From Burkholderia cepacia GG4 (GTDB lineage Bacteria; Pseudomonadota; Gammaproteobacteria; Burkholderiales; Burkholderiaceae): a stretch of DNA of 64,000 bases. Numbering within the stretch: position 1 is the stretch's first letter; each line of letters opens with the position of its first letter. The translations under genes and the position numbers were made by a program. Location: NCBI RefSeq assembly GCF_000292915.1, contig NC_018513.1:2728001-2792000 (forward strand). Direction: 5' to 3'. This document shows, one piece after another, positions 38,048 to 46,117 of the stretch. Under the pieces are notes generated by a model, which had not been told where the DNA came from, did no database searches, and saw only the letters and a program-made list of their open reading frames with translations.

Positions 38048-38788
38048 ATGACGTATTCCCTGTCCCGCCCGAGCGGCCGTCGCGCCGACGAACTGCGCAA
38101 GGTCGCCCTCACGCGCCACTACACGAAACACGCCGAAGGCTCCGTGCTGGTCGAATTCGGCGACACCAAGGTGATCTGCACCGCGAGCGTCGCCGAACGC
38201 GTGCCCGAGTTCCTGCGCGATCGCGGCCAGGGCTGGCTGACGGCCGAATACGGGATGCTGCCGCGTGCGACGCACACGCGCAGCGACCGTGAAGCCGCAC
38301 GCGGCAAGCAGACGGGTCGTACGCAGGAAATTCAGCGCCTGATCGGCCGCGCGCTGCGCGCGGTGTTCGATCTCGACGCGCTCGGCCCGCGCACGATCCA
38401 CATCGACTGCGACGTGATCCAGGCCGACGGCGGCACGCGCACGGCGAGCATCACCGGCGCGTTCGTCGCCGCGCACGACGCCGTGTCGAAGCTGATCGCG
38501 GCCGGCAAGCTCGCGCGTTCGCCGATCACCGACCACGTCGCCGCGATCTCGGTCGGCGTGTACGAAGGCGCACCCGTGCTCGACCTCGACTACGCGGAAG
38601 ATTCACAGTGCGACACCGACATGAACGTCGTGATGACGGGCGCCGGCGGCTTCGTCGAAGTCCAGGGCACCGCCGAAGGCGTGCCGTTCTCGCGCGCCGA
38701 GATGAACGCGCTGCTCGACCTCGCGCAAAGCGGGATCGGCCAGCTCGTGCAGTTGCAGAAGGACGTGCTGGGCGCCGGCCATGTCTGA
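38048..38788 (+). CDS. rph: Ribonuclease PH
   Basis: 246 residues from ATG 38048 ([17 protein letters not shown]). It has the conserved phosphate-binding [22 protein letters not shown] (adjoining blocks), [12 protein letters not shown] and the metal-site [20 protein letters not shown]. Phosphorolytic 3' exonuclease that trims tRNA precursors. Its stop overlaps the rdgB start by eight bases. Confidence 0.96.
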   Translation: MTYSLSRPSGRRADELRKVALTRHYTKHAEGSVLVEFGDTKVICTASVAERVPEFLRDRGQGWLTAEYGMLPRATHTRSDREAARGKQTGRTQEIQRLIGRALRAVFDLDALGPRTIHIDCDVIQADGGTRTASITGAFVAAHDAVSKLIAAGKLARSPITDHVAAISVGVYEGAPVLDLDYAEDSQCDTDMNVVMTGAGGFVEVQGTAEGVPFSRAEMNALLDLAQSGIGQLVQLQKDVLGAGHV

Positions 38789-39410
38789 CGATCGCACCCT
38801 CGCGCCGCTGTCGCGCATCGTGCTCGCGTCGAACAACGCCGGCAAACTGCGCGAATTCACCGCGCTGTTCTCGACGGTCGGCATCGAGATCGTCCCGCAG
38901 GGCGACCTGGCCGTGCCCGAGGCGGAAGAGCCGTTCGGCACGTTCATCGAGAATGCACTGACGAAAGCGCGGCACGCGTCGCGCCTCACCGGCCTGCCGG
39001 CAATCGCCGACGATTCGGGCCTGTGCGTGCGCACGCTGCGCGGCGCACCGGGCGTCTATTCGGCGCGCTACGCGCAGCGCGCCGGCGGCGACAAGGGCGA
39101 TGCGGCGAACAATGCGTACCTCGTCGAGCAGCTGCGCGGCGTCGACGACCGGCGCGCATACTATTGCTGCGTGCTGGCGCTCGTGCGCCACGCGGACGAT
39201 CCCGAGCCGCTGTTCGCCGAAGGGCGCTGGGCGGGCGAGATCGTCGATACCCCGCGCGGCGAGCACGGATTCGGCTACGACCCGTATTTCTTCCTGCCGG
39301 CGCTCGGCGCGACGGCCGCCGAACTCGAGCCGGCCGTGAAGAACACGCACAGCCATCGCGCGCTGGCGCTGAAGGCGCTGCTCGCACGGCTCGCAGAGGA
39401 ACCAGCATGA
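38781..39410 (+). CDS. rdgB: XTP/dITP pyrophosphatase (RdgB/HAM1)
   Basis: 209 residues. The N-terminal [14 protein letters not shown], the central [24 protein letters not shown] (adjoining blocks) and the C-terminal [12 protein letters not shown] and [11 protein letters not shown] are family signatures. It removes inosine and xanthosine triphosphates from the nucleotide pool. Eight-base overlap with rph indicates translational coupling. Confidence 0.96.
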   Translation: MSDDRTLAPLSRIVLASNNAGKLREFTALFSTVGIEIVPQGDLAVPEAEEPFGTFIENALTKARHASRLTGLPAIADDSGLCVRTLRGAPGVYSARYAQRAGGDKGDAANNAYLVEQLRGVDDRRAYYCCVLALVRHADDPEPLFAEGRWAGEIVDTPRGEHGFGYDPYFFLPALGATAAELEPAVKNTHSHRALALKALLARLAEEPA

Positions 39411-39448
39411 TCGTCTTTTTCACGCATTCGCAGCCGGAGGCCGCATGA
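39407..39448 (+). other. 13-codon mini-ORF bridging rdgB and hemW
   Basis: ATG 39407 overlaps the rdgB stop as ATGA, and its own TGA overlaps the hemW ATG as ATGA. The encoded [13 protein letters not shown] has no function I recognise. A terminating ribosome could move through it to hemW, or the arrangement may be accidental. Confidence 0.3.
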
Positions 39449-40659
39449 GCCAGGCGGCGGAAACCGGCGCGCGCGTCGTCGCGACGTTCACGTCGCCCGG
39501 GCAGGTGCGGCTCACGTCGCTGCCGCCGCTCGCGCTGTACGTGCATTTCCCGTGGTGCGTGCGCAAGTGCCCGTACTGCGATTTCAACTCGCACGAATGG
39601 AAAGGCGAGCGGTTCCCGGAAACCGAGTACCTCGACGCGCTGCGCGCCGATCTCGAGCAGGCGCTGCCGCTCGTGTGGGGGCGGCAGGTGCATACGGTGT
39701 TCATCGGCGGCGGCACGCCGAGCCTGCTGTCGGCGGCCGGCCTCGACCGGCTGCTGTCCGACGTGCGCGCGCTGCTGCCGCTCGATGCCGATGCCGAGAT
39801 CACGCTCGAGGCGAACCCGGGCACGTTCGAAGCCGCGAAGTTCGCGCAGTTCCGCGCGAGCGGCGTGAACCGCCTGTCGGTCGGCATCCAGAGCTTCAAC
39901 GAAGGCCATCTGAAGGCGCTCGGCCGCATTCACGACACCGCGCAGGCGCGCGCGGCCGTCGAGATCGCCGCGAAGAACTTTGACAACTTCAATCTCGACC
40001 TGATGTTCGCACTGCCGAACCAGACGCTCGACGAATGCCGGACCGACATCGAGACCGCGCTGTCGTTCGCGCCGCCGCATCTGTCGCTGTATCACCTGAC
40101 GCTCGAGCCGAACACGCTGTTCGCGAAGTTCCCGCCCGTCGTCCCCGACGACGACGCGTCGGCCGACATGCAGGAATGGATCCACGCGCGCACGGCCGAG
40201 GCCGGCTACGGGCGCTACGAAGTGTCCGCGTATGCGAAGCCGAATCATCAGTGCAAGCACAACCTGAACTACTGGCGCTTCGGCGACTATCTCGGGATCG
40301 GCGCGGGCGCGCACACGAAGCTGTCGTTCCCGAACCGGATCCTGCGGCAGGCACGCTACAAGCACCCGGCGACCTTCATGGAGCAGGCGAAGGCCGGCAC
40401 GGCCGTGCAGGAAGAGCGTGAAGTCGGCGCGCGCGACCTGCCGTTCGAGTTCATGCTGAACACGCTGCGGCTCGTCGAGGGGTTCCCCGTGCACAGTTTC
40501 GCCGAACGCACCGGCCTGCCGATGAGCACGATCGAGCCGGCGCTGCAGGAAGCGGAGCGGCGCGGGCTGATCGCACGCGATTTCGCGCAGATCGCGCCGA
40601 CGCCACTCGGCCAGCGTTTCCTCAACGACCTGCAGGAATTGTTCCTGCGCGACGATTGA
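39445..40659 (+). CDS. hemW: Radical SAM heme chaperone HemW
   Basis: 404 residues. The radical SAM cluster is CVRKCPYCDF (CxxxCxxC), followed by the HemW-type FIGGGTPSLL and SVGIQSFNEGHLKALGR. The C-terminal HemW domain carries LNTLRLVEGF and the winged-helix-like end. It was long annotated as oxygen-independent coproporphyrinogen oxidase; family work shows HemW delivers heme, and it lacks the HemN N-terminal extension. Third gene of the rph-rdgB-hemW run. Confidence 0.95.
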   Translation: MSQAAETGARVVATFTSPGQVRLTSLPPLALYVHFPWCVRKCPYCDFNSHEWKGERFPETEYLDALRADLEQALPLVWGRQVHTVFIGGGTPSLLSAAGLDRLLSDVRALLPLDADAEITLEANPGTFEAAKFAQFRASGVNRLSVGIQSFNEGHLKALGRIHDTAQARAAVEIAAKNFDNFNLDLMFALPNQTLDECRTDIETALSFAPPHLSLYHLTLEPNTLFAKFPPVVPDDDASADMQEWIHARTAEAGYGRYEVSAYAKPNHQCKHNLNYWRFGDYLGIGAGAHTKLSFPNRILRQARYKHPATFMEQAKAGTAVQEEREVGARDLPFEFMLNTLRLVEGFPVHSFAERTGLPMSTIEPALQEAERRGLIARDFAQIAPTPLGQRFLNDLQELFLRDD

Positions 40660-40701
40660 AGCGGATCGAGGCGGCATTTCGGTTACAATGCCGCCTCGTG
40701 T

Positions 40702-40789
40702 GGAAGCGTGGCCGAGCGGTTTAAGGCACCGGTCTTGAAAACCGGCGACGGGAAACTGTCCGTGAGTTCGAATCTCACCGCTTCCGCCA
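40702..40789 (+). tRNA. tRNA-Ser(TGA)
   Basis: 88 bases with encoded CCA, acceptor GGAAGCG/CGCTTCC, long variable arm (GACGGGAAACTGTC) and anticodon loop CTTGAAA giving TGA. TACAAT at 40684-40689 is a likely -10. Confidence 0.97.
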
Positions 40790-40800
40790 GGAAGTTCGCC

Positions 40801-40834
40801 AAACCCCGTCCATTCACCGAATGACGGGGTTTTT
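40801..40834 (+). terminator. Intrinsic terminator after tRNA-Ser(TGA)
   Basis: AAACCCCGTC / GACGGGGTTT stem with a 12-base loop and T tail. Confidence 0.9.
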
Positions 40835-40937
40835 GTTTGATGCGCGATTGCTCCGCCCGCCCTCCCCACGTTCCGACGCGTCCCGCCGGATGCCGTTACA
40901 ATCCGGCGCTCCGATTCGCGAAACGGGAAACCACGTC

Positions 40938-41333
40938 ATGAAGCCCTTCATCGTCTCGTCGCTGGTCGCCATGCTCGCTGCCGTCAGCATGCACGCGGTG
41001 GCCGACACCGCGTCCGGCAGCGACGCGCAGGCGTCGTGCGCGATCGCATACGTCACCGGCGTCGCCGGCTCGCCGCGCGGCCTGAGCGAATACCTCGCGA
41101 GCCCGTCCCCCTACAACTACCTGAAAGACAACGATCTTCAGTGCAAGGTGTCGGACGACGGACGCACGTCGAACTGTACCGGCGTGACCTACCTGCGCAA
41201 CGAACAAGTGAGCGTGTACGACGACTCCGATCCGGCGACGCTCACCGTCGTGGCTCGCGTGGAACTCGACCACGGCCAGAAGTACCCGGTGATCGTCGTC
41301 GTGCAGCGCAAGAACGCACGCTGCAAGCAATGA
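40938..41333 (+). CDS. Small secreted hypothetical protein
   Basis: 131 residues from ATG 40938 with a signal peptide (MKPFIVSSLVAMLAAVSMHAVA). The mature part has four Cys residues (ASCAIAY, LQCKVS, SNCTGV, ARCKQ), probably as two disulfides, in a compact beta-rich domain (EQVSVYDDSDPATLTVVARVEL). I do not recognise the family. Periplasmic or secreted. Alone between a tRNA and a convergent membrane-protein gene. Confidence 0.75.
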   Translation: MKPFIVSSLVAMLAAVSMHAVADTASGSDAQASCAIAYVTGVAGSPRGLSEYLASPSPYNYLKDNDLQCKVSDDGRTSNCTGVTYLRNEQVSVYDDSDPATLTVVARVELDHGQKYPVIVVVQRKNARCKQ

Positions 41334-41351
41334 CGCAGACGCACGCGCCCG

Positions 41352-41747
41352 TCAGTCGAGACGGATCGTGCGTTCGCGCCGCGCCTTGCGCGGCACCTGG
41401 CCGGCCGGCACCGGCGGCGGCCCAGCGTCGCGCGACGGCGGATCCGCGTCCCTGGGCCGGTTGAGCAGCAGGACGAGCGACACCACGCCTGCCAGCCCGT
41501 ACAGCGCCGCCACGCCGTTGCACGCGCCCCAGTGTTCATCCATCCCGCGCACCGTCGCGGCGAACAGCGGCGGTACCGCGGCGCCCAGCGGAAACGCAAG
41601 CGCGTTCGTCACCAGCTGCGGCCGTGTCAGGATCGACCAGGTTCGCTCCGGCGTCCGTTCGCCCGATGCGAACCGGATCAGCATGTAAAGCAGCGAGCCG
41701 GCGCCGTACACAAACGCGCCGTACACGAAAAACACGATGATCCCCAT
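41352..41747 (-). CDS. Small integral membrane protein, function unknown
   Basis: 131 residues from ATG 41747, chosen for the GAGGGAA ribosome-binding site just upstream and because translation then starts in a transmembrane segment (MGIIVFFVYGAFVYGAGSLLYMLIRF, adjoining). Two further hydrophobic segments follow (~45-62 and ~75-93). The cytoplasmic-looking tail is Pro/Arg/Asp-rich. A longer frame to 41873 is open but adds a poor N-terminus. Family not recognised. Confidence 0.6.
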   Translation of the reverse strand: MGIIVFFVYGAFVYGAGSLLYMLIRFASGERTPERTWSILTRPQLVTNALAFPLGAAVPPLFAATVRGMDEHWGACNGVAALYGLAGVVSLVLLLNRPRDADPPSRDAGPPPVPAGQVPRKARRERTIRLD

Positions 41748-41961
41748 TTCCCTCGCTCGCTCGATGATGGAATCGGCGCCGGATCGGCAGCCCAGGATCG
41801 ACATGGTACGCGCGCCCGGGACGCGTGCCGCGAGGCGCCGCGCCGGAAGCCTCCCGGCCGGCTTCGCCATCACCTAGAATTCGTTCAACACGGCGACACG
41901 ACCGCCGCCGCGTACTCGATGCTGCACGCGCCACCCCTGCGTGCGGCACACGGAGACCGCC

Positions 41962-42255
41962 ATGACCGAACTGTCGACAGCGACGGATCACGTCGATTAC
42001 GAAGGCTTCGAGATCCATGTCGTGCCAAGCCTCGCCCTCGGCAGCGACACCCGCTACACCTACACCGGCTACGTATGCCATCCGGGCGCGAATCCTGCGT
42101 TGCCCGGTCATGCGGTGCCATTCCACGCGGACGGCGAGGAAAGCTTCGCGAGCGTCGACGAGGCGGTTCATGAAGCCGTGCACATCGGCAAGAGCATCAT
42201 CGACGGCACACATCCCGACCTGTCGGTTCTGTCGCTCGTCACGCACGGCTACTGA
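41962..42255 (+). CDS. Conserved-looking small cytosolic protein
   Basis: 97 residues from ATG 41962 with an ACGGAGA ribosome-binding site. The central part (YEGFEIHVVPSL, RYTYTGYVCHPG) and the helical end (SVDEAVHEAVHIGKSIIDG) suggest a small alpha/beta fold. No signal peptide or membrane segment. I do not recognise a named domain. Divergent from the small membrane protein. Confidence 0.65.
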   Translation: MTELSTATDHVDYEGFEIHVVPSLALGSDTRYTYTGYVCHPGANPALPGHAVPFHADGEESFASVDEAVHEAVHIGKSIIDGTHPDLSVLSLVTHGY

Positions 42256-42544
42256 CCGGGGACCGGCCGCGCGGCTGCCGTAGCGCGGGCATCGCACACC
42301 CTCATGCCGACTTTGCAACGCGCGCCGGACCGCTTGCCGCCCCGCCCTGCGCGCATGCGCGCGAATCGCGTGCGCGTGCGTCGCGCCCGCACCGTCATAT
42401 GTCACGTCACATCGCGGCTCCAGCCGGTCGTGCCGATCATCAGCGATCGCGACCCCGCGCCCCGCGCGTTATGCGTTTCCCCCGATAACACGTCACGCCC
42501 GGACGCCTATCATTTTTTTTATAGTCACCTCCGGTTCTCCTCCC

Positions 42545-43036
42545 ATGCCCCCTCTTCCCCGCCCGGGCGTCGACCGGCTGCGTCTTGCCGCGCTGGTCGC
42601 CGTCGCGTTGCTTGCCGGCTGCACGATCACGCCGCTGCCGTCGCTGCGCCACGTGCTGACGATCCCGTCGGTCATACGCAGCGCGAATCTCGACCAGTAC
42701 CGCGCGGAGGTTGCGCGGTGCGTCGCCGACCACAATCCGTCCGGCCTGTCGCGCGGAACGCCGCAGGCGATGCTCCGTTCGCTTGTCGTCGTAGCCTTCA
42801 CCGTCGACGGCAGCGGCCGGCTCGTCAACGCGTCCGTCTATCGCAGCAACGGCGACAGCGAGGCGGAAGCGCTCGCGCTCGCATCGCTGCGACGCTCGGC
42901 ACCGCTGCCGCCGCCGCCGTCGAAACTGCTCGACGGCAATGGCCGGCTCGAATTGATGGAAGGCTGGCTGTTCAACGACGACGGCCACTTCCAGTTGCAA
43001 AGCACCGCATCCGCGCAGGCGCAGTCGATCGACTGA
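42545..43036 (+). CDS. Lipoprotein with TonB C-terminal-like domain
   Basis: 163 residues. Signal peptide LAALVAVALLAGC with lipobox LAGC. Residues ~80-125 (RSLVVVAFTVDGSGRLVNAS and EAEALALASLRRSAPLPPPP) match the TonB C-terminal fold, with the usual GxV/L-x-S...A-x-x-A-L pattern. It lacks the Pro-rich periplasmic spacer and N-terminal anchor of true TonB and is instead lipid-anchored, so it probably binds an envelope partner rather than transducing energy. No exbBD nearby. Confidence 0.75.
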   Translation: MPPLPRPGVDRLRLAALVAVALLAGCTITPLPSLRHVLTIPSVIRSANLDQYRAEVARCVADHNPSGLSRGTPQAMLRSLVVVAFTVDGSGRLVNASVYRSNGDSEAEALALASLRRSAPLPPPPSKLLDGNGRLELMEGWLFNDDGHFQLQSTASAQAQSID

Positions 43037-43056
43037 AGCCGCGCCCCCGCCCGCGA

Positions 43057-43086
43057 TTGCCGCTATGCAGCGGCGCTGGCTATAAT
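43057..43086 (+). promoter_or_regulatory. Sigma-70 promoter with a long leader to the MHS transporter
   Basis: TTGCCG (43057-43062) and TATAAT (43081-43086) with an 18-base spacer. The next gene starts at 43333, leaving about 240 bases of GC-rich, hairpin-capable leader. Confidence 0.7.
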
Positions 43087-43332
43087 TTTCCGCAATCGCG
43101 CGGCCATCCTCCCGCGCGCGCGTTCGCGCGCCCCACCCGGCATGCGAGCCGACCACGCCGGCACCGGGCGGCGGCGACCTATCCGTCTCCATCGTCGACC
43201 GGCGGGTGACGTCCGCGCCACGGCGCGCGTCCACACCGCCACCGCATCATCCGCTCGGCTGCTCCCGGCAGGCGTCCCGCCTGCCCGACCGCACGCTCAG
43301 CCGACCGCCCCAACGACAAAACGGAGACATCC

Positions 43333-44643
43333 ATGTCCGCATCTCCCCCGGCCGTTGCACACGCAACCGGTTCGGCCGGCGCCGTCAGCCACCGGCGCAT
43401 CGTGTTCGCGAGCTTCATCGGCACCGCGATCGAGTTCTACGATTTCTATGTCTACGCAACCGCCGCGGCACTCGTCATCGGCCCGGTGTTCTTCCCGCAC
43501 GGCTCCGCGACCGCGCAGGCGCTGTCCGCATTCGTCACGTTCGGCATCGCGTTCATCGCTCGGCCGATCGGTTCGTTCCTGTTCGGTCACTTCGGCGACC
43601 GCATCGGCCGCAAGTCGACGCTCGTCGCGTCGCTGCTGGTGATGGGCGTGTCCACCACGGCGATCGGCTTCGTGCCCGGCTACGACACGATCGGCGCGCT
43701 CGCGCCGGTGCTGCTGTGCGTGCTGCGTTTCGGCCAGGGGATCGGCCTCGGCGGCGAATGGGGTGGCGCGGCGCTGCTCGCGACCGAGCACGCACCGCAA
43801 GGCAAGCGCGGCTGGTTCGGGATGTTTCCCCAGCTCGGGCCGTCGGTCGGCTTCCTGATGTCGAACGGTCTGTTCTTCACGCTCGCACTGTCGCTGTCCG
43901 ACGAACAATTCCGCAGCTGGGGCTGGCGCATCCCGTTCCTCGTGAGCGCGGTGCTCGTCGCGCTCGGGCTGTACGTGCGGCTGAAGATCACCGAGACGCC
44001 CGCGTTCCAGGCCGCGCTCGACCGCAACGAGCGCGTGCGCGTGCCGGTCGCGACGCTCGTCTCGCAACACTGGCAGCCGACGCTGCTCGGCGCGCTCGCG
44101 ATGGTGGTCTGCTATACGCTGTTCTACATCTCGACGGTGTTCTCGCTGTCGTACGGCGTGTCGGCGCTGCACATTCCGCGCCAGAGCTTCCTCGGCCTGC
44201 TGTGCTTCGCGGTCGTGTTCATGGGACTGGCGACGCCGCTGTCGGCATGGGCATCCGACCGCTTCGGCCGCAAGCCGGTGCTGATGGTGGGCTCGATCGC
44301 CGCGCTGCTGTCCGGTTTCGCGATGGAGCCGTTGCTCGGCAGCGGTTCGATGCCGCTCGTCGCGCTGTTCCTGACGCTCGAGCTGTTCCTGATGGGGGTG
44401 ACGTTCGCGCCGATGGGTGCGCTGCTGCCGGAGCTGTTCCCGACCAACGTCCGCTATACGGGCGCGGGCGTCGCATACAACCTCGGCGGGATCCTCGGCG
44501 CGTCGATCGCGCCGTACATCGCGCAGTTGCTCGCGGCGCGCGGTGGCCTGTCGTGGGTCGGCGGCTATGTGTCGGCCGCGGCGGCGATCAGCCTGATCGG
44601 CGTGCTGCTGATGCGCGAAACCCGCCATTCATCGCTCGTCTGA
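43333..44643 (+). CDS. MHS family MFS transporter
   Basis: 436 residues, twelve transmembrane segments, with ribosome-binding GGAGAC before ATG 43333. MHS hallmarks: FIGTAIEFYDFYVYATAAAL, then GSFLFGHFGDRIGRKSTL, RFGQGIGLGGEWGGAALL and ELFPTNVRYTGAGVAYNLGG. Relatives include the shikimate (ShiA), alpha-ketoglutarate (KgtP) and proline/betaine (ProP) symporters. Closest by eye to the YhjE/ShiA type. Proton-coupled import of an organic acid or osmolyte is likely; the substrate is undetermined. Confidence 0.9.
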   Translation: MSASPPAVAHATGSAGAVSHRRIVFASFIGTAIEFYDFYVYATAAALVIGPVFFPHGSATAQALSAFVTFGIAFIARPIGSFLFGHFGDRIGRKSTLVASLLVMGVSTTAIGFVPGYDTIGALAPVLLCVLRFGQGIGLGGEWGGAALLATEHAPQGKRGWFGMFPQLGPSVGFLMSNGLFFTLALSLSDEQFRSWGWRIPFLVSAVLVALGLYVRLKITETPAFQAALDRNERVRVPVATLVSQHWQPTLLGALAMVVCYTLFYISTVFSLSYGVSALHIPRQSFLGLLCFAVVFMGLATPLSAWASDRFGRKPVLMVGSIAALLSGFAMEPLLGSGSMPLVALFLTLELFLMGVTFAPMGALLPELFPTNVRYTGAGVAYNLGGILGASIAPYIAQLLAARGGLSWVGGYVSAAAAISLIGVLLMRETRHSSLV

Positions 44644-44746
44644 GCCTCGGGGCGGCCCGGGTTGTGCGGCGGGCGGCGCTACCTATACTCGATCCTGGGA
44701 GCGCCGCCGCGCGCCCCGGGATCCGTTCGCTGAAGGAGCCGCCGCG

Positions 44747-44926
44747 ATGAACCTCCGCCTCGACAATGCCGACCTCATCCTGATCCTGGCGCTCGCGCTG
44801 GGCGGCGCCCTGCTGCTGGCCGCACGTTTCCGGCCAAAAACCTGGCGCGGCCTCGTGTTCGAGGCGCTGCTGGCCAACCTGGCGGCCATCGCCGCGGTGG
44901 TCACGGTCGAGGCGCTGCTCGCCTGA
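44747..44926 (+). CDS. Small membrane protein, 59 residues
   Basis: GAAGGAGCC lies just before ATG 44747. Two hydrophobic helices (LILILALALGGALLLAA and LLANLAAIAAVVTVEALLA) are separated by a short basic loop (RFRPKTWRG), so a hairpin in the inner membrane with the loop inside is likely. No family recognised. Ends 17 bases before the convergent waaC stop. Confidence 0.7.
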   Translation: MNLRLDNADLILILALALGGALLLAARFRPKTWRGLVFEALLANLAAIAAVVTVEALLA

Positions 44927-44943
44927 GCCCGCGCCCCCCTTCG

Positions 44944-45942
44944 TCAGGCCGTCAGCGGCACGCGCTGCGCGCGATAGGCCGGACCGACCGCATCGATCGC
45001 ATCGAGTGCCTGCGCGACGGACGGCGGCTCGCCCGGCTCGCCGATCGACAACGCATTCGGTGCACCGCCGACGCCGCAATGGTGGCGCGATGTCGCGACG
45101 AAAATCATCACGGTCGGCCGCTGCAGCGCGTGCGCCATGTGCACGAACCCGGTATCGACCCCCACCACCAGCGCGGCCCGGCCGATCGCCGCACCCAGTT
45201 CGCGCACCGACATCGCGGGCAGCACGACCGCGCCAGGCGCGCGCGCGGCGATGTCCTGCGCATCGTCATGCTCGGCGGCCGATCCCCACGGCACCAGCAC
45301 CCGCACGCCACGCGCCATCATCCGCGTGGCCAGCGCGGCCCAGTGATCGGCCGGCCATTTCTTGTCCGGATTGGAGGTCGCGTGAAACAGCAGCATGAAC
45401 GGCGCGCCGTCGGTAACCGCGGCCGGCAGGCTCGCATCCTGCGGCGGGACGATCCCGTAGGCGGCAATGCCTTCGGGGGCATAGCCCAGCGCCTCGCCCG
45501 CGCTCACGCGCATGCCGTGCCATGCGTCGCAGTCCGGCCGCGGGCCGAAGCGGTGCGAGTACGCGAATCGTGCGCCCGTCTCGCCGAGATCCTGCGTCTG
45601 GTAGCCGACGCGGCGCGCGGCGCGCGCGAGCGCCGAGATGATCGCGCTCTTGTACACGCCGTGCAGATCGATGACCGCGTCGTAGCGGTGCGCACGCAGC
45701 GCGCCGATCGATGCGGAGATCGCCTTCAGGTCGCCGCGGTTCCTGAGTTTCTTGAACCGCCGCAGCGGCGCGCACAGCACCTCGCTCACGCCCGGGTGCC
45801 AGCGCACGACCTCGGCGCACGACTCGTCCACGGCCCAATCGACCGTGACGCCCGGAAAGGCACGATGGAGGTCCGCGACGACCGGCAGTGTCTGGACGAC
45901 GTCGCCGAGCGACGTCACTTTTACGATAAGGATGCGTTTCAC
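44944..45942 (-). CDS. waaC: LPS heptosyltransferase I
   Basis: 332 residues, usual length. N-terminal ILIVKVTSLGDVVQTLPVVADL is the heptosyltransferase start with the conserved acceptor-site Asp. FHATSNPDKKWPADHWAALA and VVGVDTGFVHMAHALQRPTV form the ADP-heptose site. It adds the first L-glycero-D-manno-heptose to Kdo in the LPS inner core on the cytoplasmic face. No other waa genes are in view, so it is a lone core gene here. Confidence 0.94.
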   Translation of the reverse strand: MKRILIVKVTSLGDVVQTLPVVADLHRAFPGVTVDWAVDESCAEVVRWHPGVSEVLCAPLRRFKKLRNRGDLKAISASIGALRAHRYDAVIDLHGVYKSAIISALARAARRVGYQTQDLGETGARFAYSHRFGPRPDCDAWHGMRVSAGEALGYAPEGIAAYGIVPPQDASLPAAVTDGAPFMLLFHATSNPDKKWPADHWAALATRMMARGVRVLVPWGSAAEHDDAQDIAARAPGAVVLPAMSVRELGAAIGRAALVVGVDTGFVHMAHALQRPTVMIFVATSRHHCGVGGAPNALSIGEPGEPPSVAQALDAIDAVGPAYRAQRVPLTA

Positions 45943-46082
45943 GTTTCCTGTGGGGAAGGGCAGGCCATTTCGTCATGCTAGCGACGCTTGCAGCGCACAA
46001 ACATTACATCATGATTACCTTTGCAACAAAATGCGTCTCCTTTGTGAAGGTTTGTCGAACCCAGCCGCATCCGGGTTCTTCT

Positions 46083-46088
46083 TATAAT
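46083..46088 (+). promoter_or_regulatory. -10 (TATAAT) before the CLC gene
   Basis: Consensus TATAAT 30 bases before ATG 46118; no matching -35 at standard spacing. Confidence 0.5.
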
Positions 46089-46117
46089 GCGTTCTTTGTC
46101 CTCCCGGCCCGCCGCCG

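Noticed and set aside
46000..46117. Possible fluoride riboswitch before the CLC gene
   Set aside because: The fluoride-motif core is absent and the protein has the GREGP chloride-type signature, not the CLC-F type.
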